From the NCBI RefSeq assembly GCF_003076515.1, contig NZ_CP022390.1, positions 2,294,001 to 2,358,000 on the forward strand: 64,000 nucleotides of DNA, in the 5' to 3' direction. Each line of letters opens with the position of its first letter. Position 1 is the first letter of the stretch. The position numbers and the translations under genes are program-made. The notes beneath the pieces were generated by a model that was not told where the DNA came from, made no database searches, and saw only the letters and a list, made by a program, of their open reading frames with translations. This document shows, one piece after another, positions 46,119-55,556 of the stretch. This DNA is from Alcaligenes aquatilis. GTDB taxonomy: Bacteria; Pseudomonadota; Gammaproteobacteria; Burkholderiales; Burkholderiaceae_B.

Positions 46119-49100
46119 TTAGTGTTTCGCCAGCAGAGCGTGCAGCTCTTGAAGCGCGTAAACCTTCAAGCCATCACCATGACGCAAATACTGCAGGCCT
46201 TGTACAGCCGCTACCGCACCAGCAATGGTGGTGTAGTAGGCCAGATTGGCAGCCAGCGCATGTGTACGGATTGTACGCGAATCAACGATCGCGTTGCGAC
46301 GCTCTTCAACCGTATTGATGACCAGGGAAACCTCGCCGTTCTTGATCATGTCCACAATGTGCGGACGACCTTCGGTAACCTTGTTCACCACTTGAACAGC
46401 CAAACCGGCCTGTTCGATGGCGCTGGCAGTACCACGGGTGGCGACAACCTTGAAGCCCAGCGAGATCAGGCCGCGAGCCACTTCCACCGCTTGCGGTTTA
46501 TCCTGGGCGCGCACACTGATGAAGGCCAAGCCCCCTTCGGGCAGGGTCACGCTGGCAGCCATCTGCGACTTCACAAAGGCTTCAGCAAACGAGGTGCCCA
46601 CACCCATGACTTCGCCGGTGGACTTCATTTCTGGTCCCAGAATCGTATCCACACCCGGGAACTTCACGAAGGGGAATACGGCCTCTTTCACGCTGTAGTA
46701 AGACGGCGTGACTTCTTCGGTAATACCCTGCTCGGCCAAAGTCTGACCTGCCATGGCACGAGCGGCAATCTTGGCCAGTTGCAAACCGGTTGCCTTGGAC
46801 ACGAACGGCACGGTACGCGAAGCACGTGGGTTCACCTCCAGCACGTAGACATCGCCGTCCTGAATGGCGAACTGCACGTTCATCAAGCCCTTCACATTCA
46901 AAGCTTTGGCCATGAGTGCGGTCTGACGCTTGATTTCAACCACGGTTTCGTCGCTGAGCGAGTAAGGAGGCAAGCTACAAGCGGAGTCACCGGAGTGAAC
47001 ACCTGCCTGCTCGATGTGTTGCATCACACCGCCCACAAAGACGCGTTCGCCATCGGCCAGGCAGTCCACGTCCACTTCCGTGGCGTTGTTCAGGAAGTGA
47101 TCCAGCAACACAGGCGAGTCATTGCTGACCTTGACCGCTTCGCGCATGTAGCGCTCCAGGTCTTGCTGTTCGTGCACGATTTCCATGGCACGGCCACCGA
47201 GCACGTAGCTTGGGCGCACCACCAGGGGGTAACCAATTTCGGCAGCCAGAGCGATCGCTTCGCCTTCGGTGCGAGCGGTACGGTTTGGCGGCTGACGCAA
47301 GCCCAGCTTGTTCAGCAGTTTCTGGAAACGCTCGCGGTCTTCAGCCACGTCAATGGACTCAGGGCTGGTACCGATGATCGGTACACCATTGGCTTCCAGA
47401 GCACGTGCCAATTTCAAAGGCGTCTGGCCACCGTACTGAACGATGGTGCCCACTGGTTTTTCGATGTGGACGATTTCCAGGACGTCTTCCAGCGTCAGAG
47501 GCTCGAAGTACAGACGGTCGGAGGTGTCGTAGTCGGTCGACACGGTTTCAGGATTGCAGTTGACCATGATGGTTTCGTAACCATCTTCGCGCAATGCCAA
47601 CGCAGCGTGCACGCAGCAGTAGTCAAACTCGATACCCTGACCAATACGGTTAGGGCCACCACCCAGAACAATGATCTTCTTCTTGTCCGTAGGATTGGAT
47701 TCGCACTCTTCCTCGTAGGTCGAGTACATGTAAGCCGTATCGGTGGAGAATTCAGCCGCGCACGTATCCACGCGCTTGTAGACAGGGCGAACATTCAACT
47801 GGTGACGCAGTTTGCGCACTTCCGATTCCACGGTATCCAGCAGGAAAGCCAGACGGCGGTCGGAGAAACCACGGCGCTTCAGACCAAACAAGGTGTCGCG
47901 GTCCAGATCGGCCAGCGTCTTTTGTTCCAGAGCCAGCTCGATGTCCACGATCTCTTTGATCTGAGCCAGGAACCAGGGGTCGATCTTGGTCAGGTTGTGA
48001 ACTTCGTCCAGGCTCAAGCCTTGAGCGAAGGCATCGCCCACGTACCAGATACGCTCTGGGCCAGGCTCGCCCAACTCGACCTGCAGTTTTTCGCGGTCGG
48101 TGGTTTTCTGGTTCAGACCATCCACACCCACTTCCAGACCACGCAGGGCTTTCTGGAAGGACTCCTGGAAAGTGCGGCCAATGGCCATCACTTCCCCCAC
48201 GGACTTCATCTGGGTGGTCAGACGCGAGTCGGCCTGAGGGAATTTTTCGAAAGCGAAACGTGGCACTTTGGTAACCACGTAGTCGATGGTGGGCTCGAAC
48301 GACGCGGGGGTAGCACCGCCGGTAATTTCGTTCAGCAGCTCGTCCAGGGTGTAACCCACGGCCAGACGCGCAGCGATCTTGGCGATAGGAAAACCGGTGG
48401 CTTTGGAAGCCAGTGCCGAGGAACGGGACACACGTGGGTTCATTTCAATAACGATCATGCGACCGTTATCGGGGTTCACTGCGAACTGCACGTTCGACCC
48501 ACCCGTATCCACACCGATTTCGCGCAGTACGGCGATCGATGCATTACGCATGATCTGGTATTCGCGGTCGGTCAGGGTTTGGGCAGGAGCCACGGTGATG
48601 GAGTCACCGGTGTGCACACCCATGGGGTCCAGATTCTCAATGGAGCACACAATGATGCAGTTGTCGGCGCGGTCACGCACCACTTCCATTTCGAACTCTT
48701 TCCAGCCCAGCAGGGATTCTTCAATCAGCAGCTCGTTGGTGGGCGATGCTTCCAGACCACGGCGGCAGATCGTTTCAAACTCTTCCGGGTTGTAGGCAAT
48801 ACCACCACCCGTACCGCCCAGCGTAAAGCTGGGACGAATAACGACGGGGAAACCGGCTGTGCCGATTTCTTCAGCAATACGCTTTTGAACCGCCCAGGCC
48901 TCGTCCATGGAGTGAGCCACGCCGGACTTGGCGGACTCCAGACCGATGGAGGTCATGGCGTCTTTGAACTTCAGGCGGTCTTCAGCTTTTTCGATAGCGG
49001 CAGCATTAGCACCGATCAGCTCAACACCATATTTTTCCAGCACGCCATGCTTGGCCAGATCCAAAGCGCAGTTCAGCGCCGTTTGGCCGCCCATGGTGGG

Positions 49101-49361
49101 CAAGAGCGCATCAGGACGCTCTTTTTCAATGATCTTCTCGACAGCTTGCCAGGTGATGGGCTCGATGTAGGTGACATCAGCCGTATCTGGGTCCGTCATG
49201 ATGGTGGCCGGGTTGCTGTTGACCAGCACAGTCCGGTAACCCTCGGCCTTCAGGGCTTTACATGCCTGGGCTCCCGAGTAGTCGAATTCGCAAGCCTGAC
49301 CAATGATGATCGGGCCGGCGCCAATGATAAGAATGCTTTTTAAGTCTGAACGCTTTGGCAT
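46119..49361 (-). CDS. carB: Carbamoyl-phosphate synthase large chain
   Basis: CarB makes carbamoyl phosphate for arginine and pyrimidine synthesis, using ammonia from CarA. The 1080-residue protein shows the internal duplication of the family: N-terminal half starting [22 protein letters not shown], second half [21 protein letters not shown] near residue 565, each with ATP-grasp segments ([12 protein letters not shown] and [28 protein letters not shown] and [17 protein letters not shown]). A C-terminal allosteric MGS-like domain ends the protein ([18 protein letters not shown]). It follows carA by 8 bp. Confidence 0.98.
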   Translation of the reverse strand: MPKRSDLKSILIIGAGPIIIGQACEFDYSGAQACKALKAEGYRTVLVNSNPATIMTDPDTADVTYIEPITWQAVEKIIEKERPDALLPTMGGQTALNCALDLAKHGVLEKYGVELIGANAAAIEKAEDRLKFKDAMTSIGLESAKSGVAHSMDEAWAVQKRIAEEIGTAGFPVVIRPSFTLGGTGGGIAYNPEEFETICRRGLEASPTNELLIEESLLGWKEFEMEVVRDRADNCIIVCSIENLDPMGVHTGDSITVAPAQTLTDREYQIMRNASIAVLREIGVDTGGSNVQFAVNPDNGRMIVIEMNPRVSRSSALASKATGFPIAKIAARLAVGYTLDELLNEITGGATPASFEPTIDYVVTKVPRFAFEKFPQADSRLTTQMKSVGEVMAIGRTFQESFQKALRGLEVGVDGLNQKTTDREKLQVELGEPGPERIWYVGDAFAQGLSLDEVHNLTKIDPWFLAQIKEIVDIELALEQKTLADLDRDTLFGLKRRGFSDRRLAFLLDTVESEVRKLRHQLNVRPVYKRVDTCAAEFSTDTAYMYSTYEEECESNPTDKKKIIVLGGGPNRIGQGIEFDYCCVHAALALREDGYETIMVNCNPETVSTDYDTSDRLYFEPLTLEDVLEIVHIEKPVGTIVQYGGQTPLKLARALEANGVPIIGTSPESIDVAEDRERFQKLLNKLGLRQPPNRTARTEGEAIALAAEIGYPLVVRPSYVLGGRAMEIVHEQQDLERYMREAVKVSNDSPVLLDHFLNNATEVDVDCLADGERVFVGGVMQHIEQAGVHSGDSACSLPPYSLSDETVVEIKRQTALMAKALNVKGLMNVQFAIQDGDVYVLEVNPRASRTVPFVSKATGLQLAKIAARAMAGQTLAEQGITEEVTPSYYSVKEAVFPFVKFPGVDTILGPEMKSTGEVMGVGTSFAEAFVKSQMAASVTLPEGGLAFISVRAQDKPQAVEVARGLISLGFKVVATRGTASAIEQAGLAVQVVNKVTEGRPHIVDMIKNGEVSLVINTVEERRNAIVDSRTIRTHALAANLAYYTTIAGAVAAVQGLQYLRHGDGLKVYALQELHALLAKH

Positions 49362-49369
49362 AGTGCGGT

Positions 49370-50533
49370 TTATTTATTGGCCTGGTGAGCAGCCATCAGG
49401 CTGATGAATTTGTCGAACAGCGAGGCAATATCGCGCGGGCCGGGAGTCGCTTCAGGGTGACCCTGGAAGCAAAACGCGGGGCGATCTGTCAACTCGAAGC
49501 CTTGCAGGCTCTGGTCGAACAAAGAAATGTGCGTGACCTTGGCATTGGCTGGCAAGGTGGCGGCATCGACCGCAAAGCCGTGATTCTGGCTGGTGATGAA
49601 CACGCGGCCACTAGCCAGTTCCTGCACAGGATGGTTGGCACCGTGGTGACCGTTTTTCATCTTCAAGGTCTGTGCACCAACGGCCAGGCCCATGATCTGA
49701 TGACCCAGGCAAATACCAAACACAGGCAGCTTGCGCTCCAGCAAGCCCTTGCAGGCTTCGATGGCGTAATCGCAAGGCTCTGGATCGCCAGGGCCGTTGG
49801 ACAGGAACACACCATCGGGCTCGTAAGCCAGTACATCGGCCAGTGGCGTTTGCGCCGGCACGACGGTCACTTTGCAGCCACGGTCTGCCATCAAACGCAA
49901 GATGTTGGCTTTTACGCCAAAGTCGTAGGCCACCACATGGAAGCGGTCTGTTGCAGGCTTCCCAAAGCCTTGGCCCAGTTCCCACGAACCTTCGGTCCAA
50001 TTGTAGGTTTGGTCGGTGGTAACCACTTTGGCCAGATCCTGACCTTTCAGGCCAGGGAAAGAGCGGGCCAGTTCCAGTGCTCGTTCGGCATCATCACCCA
50101 CCAGAATGCAAGCACCCATGGAGCCTTTCTCACGCAAAATGCGAGTCAGCTTGCGGGTGTCGATACCGGAGATAGCCACAACGCCCTGATCTTTCAGGTA
50201 GTCAGGCAAGGACTGGGTGGAGCGGAAGTTGGACAGGCGGGCGGGACAATCGCGAATGACAAGCCCGGCAGCGTGGGCCTTGTTGGATTCGGAGTCCTCT
50301 GGATTGACACCGGTATTACCGATGTGCGGATAGGTAAGCGTAACAATTTGACCGCTGTAGCTTGGGTCTGTCAGGATTTCCTGATAGCCCGTCATGGCTG
50401 TATTGAAAACGATCTCAGCAACACAGTGCCCCTCGGCACCGATTGATACCCCTTTGAATAGGGTTCCATCCGCCAGGGCTAGGACGGCACTAGTGATAGT
50501 GCGGGACTCCTCAGGAAATAAAGACGGCAGCAC
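49370..50533 (-). CDS. carA: Carbamoyl-phosphate synthase small chain
   Basis: CarA is the glutamine amidotransferase subunit that feeds ammonia to CarB. The 387-residue protein has the class I catalytic Cys in [14 protein letters not shown] (about residue 273), [18 protein letters not shown] and the His/Glu pair in [15 protein letters not shown]. The start is a GTG (50533) giving MLPSLF, a beginning shared with other betaproteobacterial CarA proteins. GGGG lies about 8 nt upstream. It is divergent from tal across 169 bp. Confidence 0.97.
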   Translation of the reverse strand: MLPSLFPEESRTITSAVLALADGTLFKGVSIGAEGHCVAEIVFNTAMTGYQEILTDPSYSGQIVTLTYPHIGNTGVNPEDSESNKAHAAGLVIRDCPARLSNFRSTQSLPDYLKDQGVVAISGIDTRKLTRILREKGSMGACILVGDDAERALELARSFPGLKGQDLAKVVTTDQTYNWTEGSWELGQGFGKPATDRFHVVAYDFGVKANILRLMADRGCKVTVVPAQTPLADVLAYEPDGVFLSNGPGDPEPCDYAIEACKGLLERKLPVFGICLGHQIMGLAVGAQTLKMKNGHHGANHPVQELASGRVFITSQNHGFAVDAATLPANAKVTHISLFDQSLQGFELTDRPAFCFQGHPEATPGPRDIASLFDKFISLMAAHQANK

Positions 50534-50574
50534 GTTAAAAACCCCGGATTCTGAAATTAATATTAAACCTTCTA

Positions 50575-50580
50575 ATTATA
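50575..50580 (-). promoter_or_regulatory. Likely -10 of carAB
   Basis: A consensus TATAAT on the minus strand lies 42 bp before the carA start, but no good -35 is visible at 16-18 bp. Confidence 0.4.
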
Positions 50581-50702
50581 TGCTCAAACGAGGTTTTTCC
50601 GGTAGTTTATCGGTAGTAACACTGAAACCAGGCACGAAAACTTGGAAAATCGACTACAGTAATCGATTGGTTTGATGGCTTTGCGATGGACTAGTAACAG
50701 AC

Positions 50703-51665
50703 ATGACTACTCAGCTTGACTCTCTGCGCCAGTGCACAACCGTAGTGGCCGACACAGGCGATTTTGAAGCGATGCGCGCGTATCGCCCTACCGATGCAAC
50801 AACCAATCCTTCCCTGATTTTAAAGGCTGTCCAGCAGGCGGCCTATCGGCCTTTGCTTGACCGTGTCATCACCGACCACCCTCATGCCAGCCTGGCTGAA
50901 ACCAGCGATCTGCTGCTGGTCGCCTTTGGTCGACAAATTCTGGATATTGTGCCGGGCCGCGTCTCTACCGAAGTCGATGCCCGCCTGTCCTTTGATGCCC
51001 TGGCCAGCGTCGAGCGCGCCCGCCATATCATCCAGCATTACGAAAAAGCCGGTATCGCCCGCGAACGCGTGCTGATCAAACTAGCCAGCACCTGGGAAGG
51101 CATCCAAGCTGCCCGTACATTGCAGGCCGAAGGCATCAACTGCAACCTGACCCTCTTGTTCTGCCTGCCGCAAGCCATTGCCTGCGCCCAGGCCAAAGTC
51201 ACCCTGATCTCGCCCTTTGTGGGCCGCATCTACGACTGGTTCAAGAAAACTGCCGGCCAGGAATGGGACGAGAGCGCCAACCAGGGCGAGAACGACCCCG
51301 GTGTGCGCTCGGTACGCAGCATTTACGAATACTACAAAACCTATGACATCCCCACAGAGATCATGGGTGCCAGCTTTCGCAATGTCGGCCAGATCAAGGC
51401 GCTGGCCGGTTGCGATCTACTGACCATCAGCCCCGAACTGCTGGGCCAGTTGGATGCAGCCCAAGGCGAGGTCCCGGCCATGCTGGATGTGGCACGTGCC
51501 AAGGCGGTTGCCCCTGAATGGCGTGCCAGCAACGAAATCACCTTCCGCACCGACCTGAACCAGGACGCGATGGCCACTGAAAAGCTGGCCGAAGGCATCC
51601 GTCAGTTCACCACGGACGGTATCAAACTGGATGCCCTGATTCAACAGGCGCGCCAGCAGGCCTGA
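50703..51665 (+). CDS. tal: Transaldolase
   Basis: Transaldolase moves a dihydroxyacetone unit between sugar phosphates in the non-oxidative pentose phosphate pathway. The 320-residue protein is of the TalB type, with [10 protein letters not shown] near residue 33, the Schiff-base Lys in [12 protein letters not shown] (about K126), [22 protein letters not shown] and [10 protein letters not shown]. It is divergent from carA and convergent with the sulfonate-type ABC genes. No other pentose phosphate genes are adjacent. Confidence 0.97.
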   Translation: MTTQLDSLRQCTTVVADTGDFEAMRAYRPTDATTNPSLILKAVQQAAYRPLLDRVITDHPHASLAETSDLLLVAFGRQILDIVPGRVSTEVDARLSFDALASVERARHIIQHYEKAGIARERVLIKLASTWEGIQAARTLQAEGINCNLTLLFCLPQAIACAQAKVTLISPFVGRIYDWFKKTAGQEWDESANQGENDPGVRSVRSIYEYYKTYDIPTEIMGASFRNVGQIKALAGCDLLTISPELLGQLDAAQGEVPAMLDVARAKAVAPEWRASNEITFRTDLNQDAMATEKLAEGIRQFTTDGIKLDALIQQARQQA

Positions 51666-51687
51666 CAAGCCGCCAGGTCCGATTCAG

Positions 51688-51721
51688 TAAAACAGGCCGC
51701 CTATCTTGCGGCCTGTTTTAC
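51688..51721. terminator. Intrinsic terminator after tal
   Basis: The stem AAAACAGGCCGC / GCGGCCTGTTTT with a 7-nt loop lies 23 bp after the tal stop. A/T runs on both sides would let it work in both directions. Confidence 0.9.
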
Positions 51722-51777
51722 TATCTATTAAGCACCTAATCGTTTGCTGGCCTTCTCTTTGCTGGGAATGAACGGAC

Positions 51778-51813
51778 AAAAAAACCGGCTCCTGTTTCAG
51801 GAGCCGGTTTTCT
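51778..51813 (-). terminator. Intrinsic terminator of the ABC importer operon
   Basis: On the minus strand AAAACCGGCTCCTG with its complement around a 3-nt loop is followed by a T-run. It lies 23 bp after the permease stop. Confidence 0.92.
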
Positions 51814-51835
51814 TAACACTTGAGCCAAGCAGCAA

Positions 51836-52630
51836 TCAGAGCTTTTCCGTACCGCCACCTTGTGGCCGCCAAGCCAGCAGGCGGTCTTCAAACACACTGA
51901 CCAGACCGTCCAGGATCAGCGCAAAGACGGTCAGCACCACAATACCGGCGAACACCGTATTCACATCCAGCGTGCCCTCTGCCTGCAGGATCAGATAACC
52001 GACCCCACTGGCTGAGCCCAGGTATTCACCCACCACGGCACCCACAAAGGCCAGACCGACCGAGGTGTGCAAGCTGGAAAATACCCAGCTAGTGGCCGAA
52101 GGAATGTAGACATGGCGCAGCAGTTGACGACGGCTGGCACCCAGCATGCGGGCATTGTCCAGCAGTGTGGTGCTGACTTCACGCACACCTTGGTACACGT
52201 TGAAGAACACGATAAAGAACACCAGCGTCACCGCCAGAGCTACTTTGGACCAGATACCCAGACCGAACCACATGCCGAAAATCGGCGCCAGAATGACGCG
52301 CGGCATGGAGTTGGCAGCGGTCAGATACGGGTCCAGCAAGGCCGCCGCACGGGGCGAGAGCCCCAGCCACAGACCGCAAGCCAGACCAGCAATCGTACCA
52401 ATGGCAAAAGCCAGCAGTGTTTCGCTCAAGGTCACGCCCAGGTGCAGGTAAATATCACCGTTGGTGACAAACCAGGCCCAGATCACCTTGACCACTTCCA
52501 GTGGCTGCCCAAAGAAGAAGGCCACTTTGGGGTCCAGCGTGAAGAAATGCCATGCGGCCAGAATGACGATGAGCAGCGAGATTTGCCAGCCGCGCAGGGC
52601 CAGCTTGGATTGAGTAATAGATTTAGACAT
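51836..52630 (-). CDS. ABC transporter permease, sulfonate/nitrate/taurine type
   Basis: The SsuC/TauC-like inner membrane permease has 264 residues from ATG 52630; an in-frame ATG at 52654 is an alternative that would overlap the ATPase gene by 23 bp. It has about six hydrophobic segments and the EAA loop (LLDNARMLGASRRQLLRHVYIPSATSWVF). It is the last gene of a binding protein, ATPase, permease operon, 1 bp after the ATPase stop. Confidence 0.9.
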   Translation of the reverse strand: MSKSITQSKLALRGWQISLLIVILAAWHFFTLDPKVAFFFGQPLEVVKVIWAWFVTNGDIYLHLGVTLSETLLAFAIGTIAGLACGLWLGLSPRAAALLDPYLTAANSMPRVILAPIFGMWFGLGIWSKVALAVTLVFFIVFFNVYQGVREVSTTLLDNARMLGASRRQLLRHVYIPSATSWVFSSLHTSVGLAFVGAVVGEYLGSASGVGYLILQAEGTLDVNTVFAGIVVLTVFALILDGLVSVFEDRLLAWRPQGGGTEKL

Positions 52631-52631
52631 A

Positions 52632-53438
52632 TCAGGCACGCTTTTGCTGGGCATAACCCTTCAGGACCTCATCACGCAAGACGGCCCAGATTGCCGCATG
52701 CAATTCGACAAAACGGGGGTCGTTGCGCACTTCGGCCACGTCACGAGGGCGTGGAAGATCGACATGAAATTCGCCGATGGGATGCGTGCCCGGCCCAGCC
52801 GACAAAACCACCACCCGATCGCTCATGGCAATGGCTTCGTCCAGGTCGTGAGTAATGAACAGCACGGCTTTACGCTGTGCCATCCAGATCTCCAGCACTT
52901 CATTTTCCATCAATTGACGGGTCTGAATGTCCAGCGCCGAGAACGGCTCGTCCATCAGAATGATGTCGGGATCACGAATCAGGGTCTGGGCCAGCATGAC
53001 GCGTTTGCGCATGCCACCCGACATTTGATGCGGATAACGATCCTCGAAACCACCCAGCCCAACTCGCTTGAGCCACTCCTGGGCACGGGCGCGAGCCTGA
53101 TCCTGCGGGACACCGGCAAACTCCAGACCGGCCATCACGTTGGATTCGGCACTGCGCCAGGGCATCAGTGCTTCGCCCTGGAACATGTAGCCAGCACGCT
53201 CGTTCACCCCTTGCAGGGGTTTGCCAAACACTCGGACTTCGCCCGACGAAGGGCTCAGCAAGCCCGCCCCTACGTTCAGGAGCGTGGACTTGCCGCAGCC
53301 CGTTGGGCCTACAACCGACACAAACTCGCCTGGAGCAATACTCAGGCTGGCGTCACGAACCGCTGTGTACGTACCTTTGCCATCCCGGGAGGCAAAAACA
53401 CAGCTGATGTTATCTAAAGAAAGTGCTGCCTCAGACAT
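52632..53438 (-). CDS. ABC transporter ATP-binding protein, sulfonate/nitrate/taurine type
   Basis: The SsuB/TauB-like ATPase has 268 residues from ATG 53438 (MSEAALSLDN). This start overlaps the binding-protein stop by 8 bp and removes a non-conserved 34-residue extension of the open frame. Motifs are Walker [13 protein letters not shown]-loop YMFQGEALMPWRS, signature MSGGMRKRVMLAQ, Walker B IILMDEPFSALD and switch FITHDLDEAI. Translational coupling on both sides shows one operon. Confidence 0.93.
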   Translation of the reverse strand: MSEAALSLDNISCVFASRDGKGTYTAVRDASLSIAPGEFVSVVGPTGCGKSTLLNVGAGLLSPSSGEVRVFGKPLQGVNERAGYMFQGEALMPWRSAESNVMAGLEFAGVPQDQARARAQEWLKRVGLGGFEDRYPHQMSGGMRKRVMLAQTLIRDPDIILMDEPFSALDIQTRQLMENEVLEIWMAQRKAVLFITHDLDEAIAMSDRVVVLSAGPGTHPIGEFHVDLPRPRDVAEVRNDPRFVELHAAIWAVLRDEVLKGYAQQKRA

Positions 53439-54471
53439 TGGGGTACTTCTTGTTGGCATTGTCAGCAAATTCATTGGTGTAGATTTTGCTGATATCAATC
53501 TTGGATGCGTCCAGATTCGGCACAAAAGCGGCCAGTGCATTCAAGGCGGTAGCAGGGCCATCAGCATCTACCAAGCCGTTGGGCGAGAGTGCTTCTTTGT
53601 TGGCATCCAGACATTGCTTGTACAGTTCCACGTCACCGAGCAGATAGGTTGCGGGCACGGTCTTGGCAATGGTTTCGGCATCATTGGCCTGAATCCATTT
53701 GTCGGCGCGCACGATGGCGTTGGCCAGAGCCTGAGCCGTGTTCGGGTTCTGGGTGATGAAATCTTCAGAAGCGTACAAGCAGGCCGAAGGCATATTGCCA
53801 CCAAAAATAGCCTTGGTATCGGCAAGGGTACGAGTGTCAGCAATAACACGCACTTCGTTTTCTTTAAGCAAGGTGCCGATCACCGGATCCAGATTGGCCA
53901 TGGCATCAATCTGGCCCGTACGCATGGCAGTGACGGCACCGGCGCCCGCGCCTACACCGATAAAGGCCACATCCGACGGTTTCAGACCGTTTTGCTCCAG
54001 ATAAAAGTTGACCATCATATTGGTCGAGGAGCCCGGTGCGGTCACACCGATTTTCTTGCCTTTCAGATCGGCTGGCGACTTATAGTCAGCCATCGTCTTG
54101 TTGGACACAGCCAAAACAATGGCGGGTGCACGCCCCTGCTGCACAAAGGCGCGGTACATCTGCCCTTTGGACTGCAAGTTGATGGTGTGTTCAAAGGCGC
54201 CCGACACCACATCGGCACTACCGCCGACGACGGCTTGCAAAGCTTTGGAGCCACCAGCAAAGTCCGCCACTTTGACCTTGAGACCTTCGTCTTCAAAATA
54301 ACCATTGATCTCGGCAATGGACAATGGCAGATAGTAGATCAGCGCCTTGCCACCGACGGCAATGGTCAGATTTTTTTTCTCGATTTCTTGCGCACGGCCC
54401 AGCGATGGCAATGACAGCGCCAAACCCGATGCTCCAACCAGTTTGAGCGCATGACGACGAGTCAGTTTCAT
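53431..54471 (-). CDS. ABC transporter substrate-binding protein (SsuA/NMT1-like)
   Basis: From ATG 54471 (MKLTRRHALKLVG) the periplasmic protein has 346 residues; AGGGG lies 8 nt before it. The signal has a twin-arginine-like RR and ends near SLGRAQ. The fold is SsuA/NMT1-like: LPLSIAEINGYFEDEGLKVKV, GGSADVVSGAFEHTI, KGKKIGVTAPGSSTNMMVNFYLEQNGL. The ligand may be a sulfonate, nitrate-like or pyrimidine compound. No monooxygenase (ssuD, ssuE or tauD) is nearby to decide it. Confidence 0.88.
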   Translation of the reverse strand: MKLTRRHALKLVGASGLALSLPSLGRAQEIEKKNLTIAVGGKALIYYLPLSIAEINGYFEDEGLKVKVADFAGGSKALQAVVGGSADVVSGAFEHTINLQSKGQMYRAFVQQGRAPAIVLAVSNKTMADYKSPADLKGKKIGVTAPGSSTNMMVNFYLEQNGLKPSDVAFIGVGAGAGAVTAMRTGQIDAMANLDPVIGTLLKENEVRVIADTRTLADTKAIFGGNMPSACLYASEDFITQNPNTAQALANAIVRADKWIQANDAETIAKTVPATYLLGDVELYKQCLDANKEALSPNGLVDADGPATALNALAAFVPNLDASKIDISKIYTNEFADNANKKYPNV

Positions 54472-54525
54472 GGCAATCCCCTTCTTGTTGTTGGTCATTA
54501 ATTATTTAGGTTTGATACTTATACT

Positions 54526-54552
54526 AAAAAACAAAAGGGGGGTATCCCCCCC
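54526..54552 (-). terminator. Intrinsic terminator of the dnaX-ybaB-recR operon
   Basis: On the minus strand six G and six C pair around ATA and are followed by TTTTGTTTTTT. It lies about 25 bp after the recR stop. Confidence 0.85.
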
Positions 54553-54577
54553 TTGTCCACCAAGCGGTCAAACCCGA

Positions 54578-55189
54578 TTACGTGGCGCGACGCTCCATCA
54601 AGGCCCAGGCAATGGTGCTGGGGTCTACGTACTCCAGCTCGCTGCCGGCTGGCACACCGCGGGCCAGTCGAGTCACTTTCAAACCTTGGCTAGTGAGCAT
54701 TTCCGCCAGATGATGGGCGGTGGTTTCGCCCTCTGCGGTGAAATTGGTCGCTAGAATCACTTCCTGCACTTGGCCATCACTGGCTCGCTCTAGCAAGCGG
54801 TCAAATTGCAAGGCATCCGGCCCTATGCCTTCCAGTGGCGTCAAACGCCCCATCAGCACATAGTAAAGGCCTCGATAGCCATGCGTAGCCTCGATCATGT
54901 TTTGATCGGCAGGTGTTTCCACCACACACAACAACGCCGGATCACGGCGGGGATTGGCACAGGTTTCACAAATAGCTTGGACTGTAAAACCATTGCAGCG
55001 CTGACAGTGCTGCAGTGCCGTCGTGGCATGTTCAAGAGCCCGGCTTAATTGGTCGGCACCTACCAAGTCATGTTGCAACAAATGGTAGGCCATGCGGCGA
55101 GCGCTACGCTCACCCACACCGGGCAGCCGACGCAGAGCCTGGATCAGAGCCCGAAGCGGTTCGGGCTCTGCGATCTGCGGTTCGTTCAT
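54578..55189 (-). CDS. recR: Recombination protein RecR
   Basis: RecR works with RecO and RecF to load RecA at gaps. The 203-residue protein has the helix-hairpin-helix ([20 protein letters not shown]), a four-Cys zinc finger ([16 protein letters not shown]) and a Toprim domain ([38 protein letters not shown]). Its ATG overlaps the ybaB stop by 1 nt (TAATG). The order dnaX-ybaB-recR is the standard one. Confidence 0.97.
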   Translation of the reverse strand: MNEPQIAEPEPLRALIQALRRLPGVGERSARRMAYHLLQHDLVGADQLSRALEHATTALQHCQRCNGFTVQAICETCANPRRDPALLCVVETPADQNMIEATHGYRGLYYVLMGRLTPLEGIGPDALQFDRLLERASDGQVQEVILATNFTAEGETTAHHLAEMLTSQGLKVTRLARGVPAGSELEYVDPSTIAWALMERRAT

Positions 55190-55515
55190 TAGAACGGAAG
55201 CTTCATACCGGGAGGCAGTGGCAGGCCAGCGGTGACACCCGCCATTTTTTCCTGCGAAGTGGCCTCGGCTTTGCGCTGTGCATCGTTAAAAGCAGCAGCA
55301 ATCAAATCTTCCAGCATCTCTTTTTCGTCTTCCAGCAGGCTGGGGTCGATAGAGACACGGCGCACATCGTGGCGGCAGTTCATGATGACCTTGACCAGAC
55401 CACCACCGGAAACGCCCTCGACCTCGATATCGGCCAAGGCTTCCTGGGCCTTTTTCATGTTTTCCTGCATTTGCTGCGCCTGGCGCATCAAGCCGGCAAT
55501 CTGACCTTTCATCAT
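55189..55515 (-). CDS. ybaB: YbaB/EbfC nucleoid-associated protein
   Basis: YbaB is a small dimeric DNA-binding protein of the nucleoid. The start is set at ATG 55515 ([20 protein letters not shown]), giving the usual 108 residues; an upstream in-frame start at 55548 adds 11 residues not found in the family. The N-terminal helix is coiled-coil-like, followed by [15 protein letters not shown] and an acidic [23 protein letters not shown] segment. It sits between dnaX (41 bp) and recR (1-nt overlap). Confidence 0.95.
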   Translation of the reverse strand: MMKGQIAGLMRQAQQMQENMKKAQEALADIEVEGVSGGGLVKVIMNCRHDVRRVSIDPSLLEDEKEMLEDLIAAAFNDAQRKAEATSQEKMAGVTAGLPLPPGMKLPF

Positions 55516-55556
55516 GGTTTGGTTTTCCTGATTGATAGAAATTGACAATGGGCCAT

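Noticed and set aside
46122..49343. 1073-codon open frame antisense to carB
   Set aside because: It mirrors the carB coding frame in high-GC DNA. The translated sequence is rich in His, Gln, Gly and Phe with no domain, and carB on the other strand is unmistakable.
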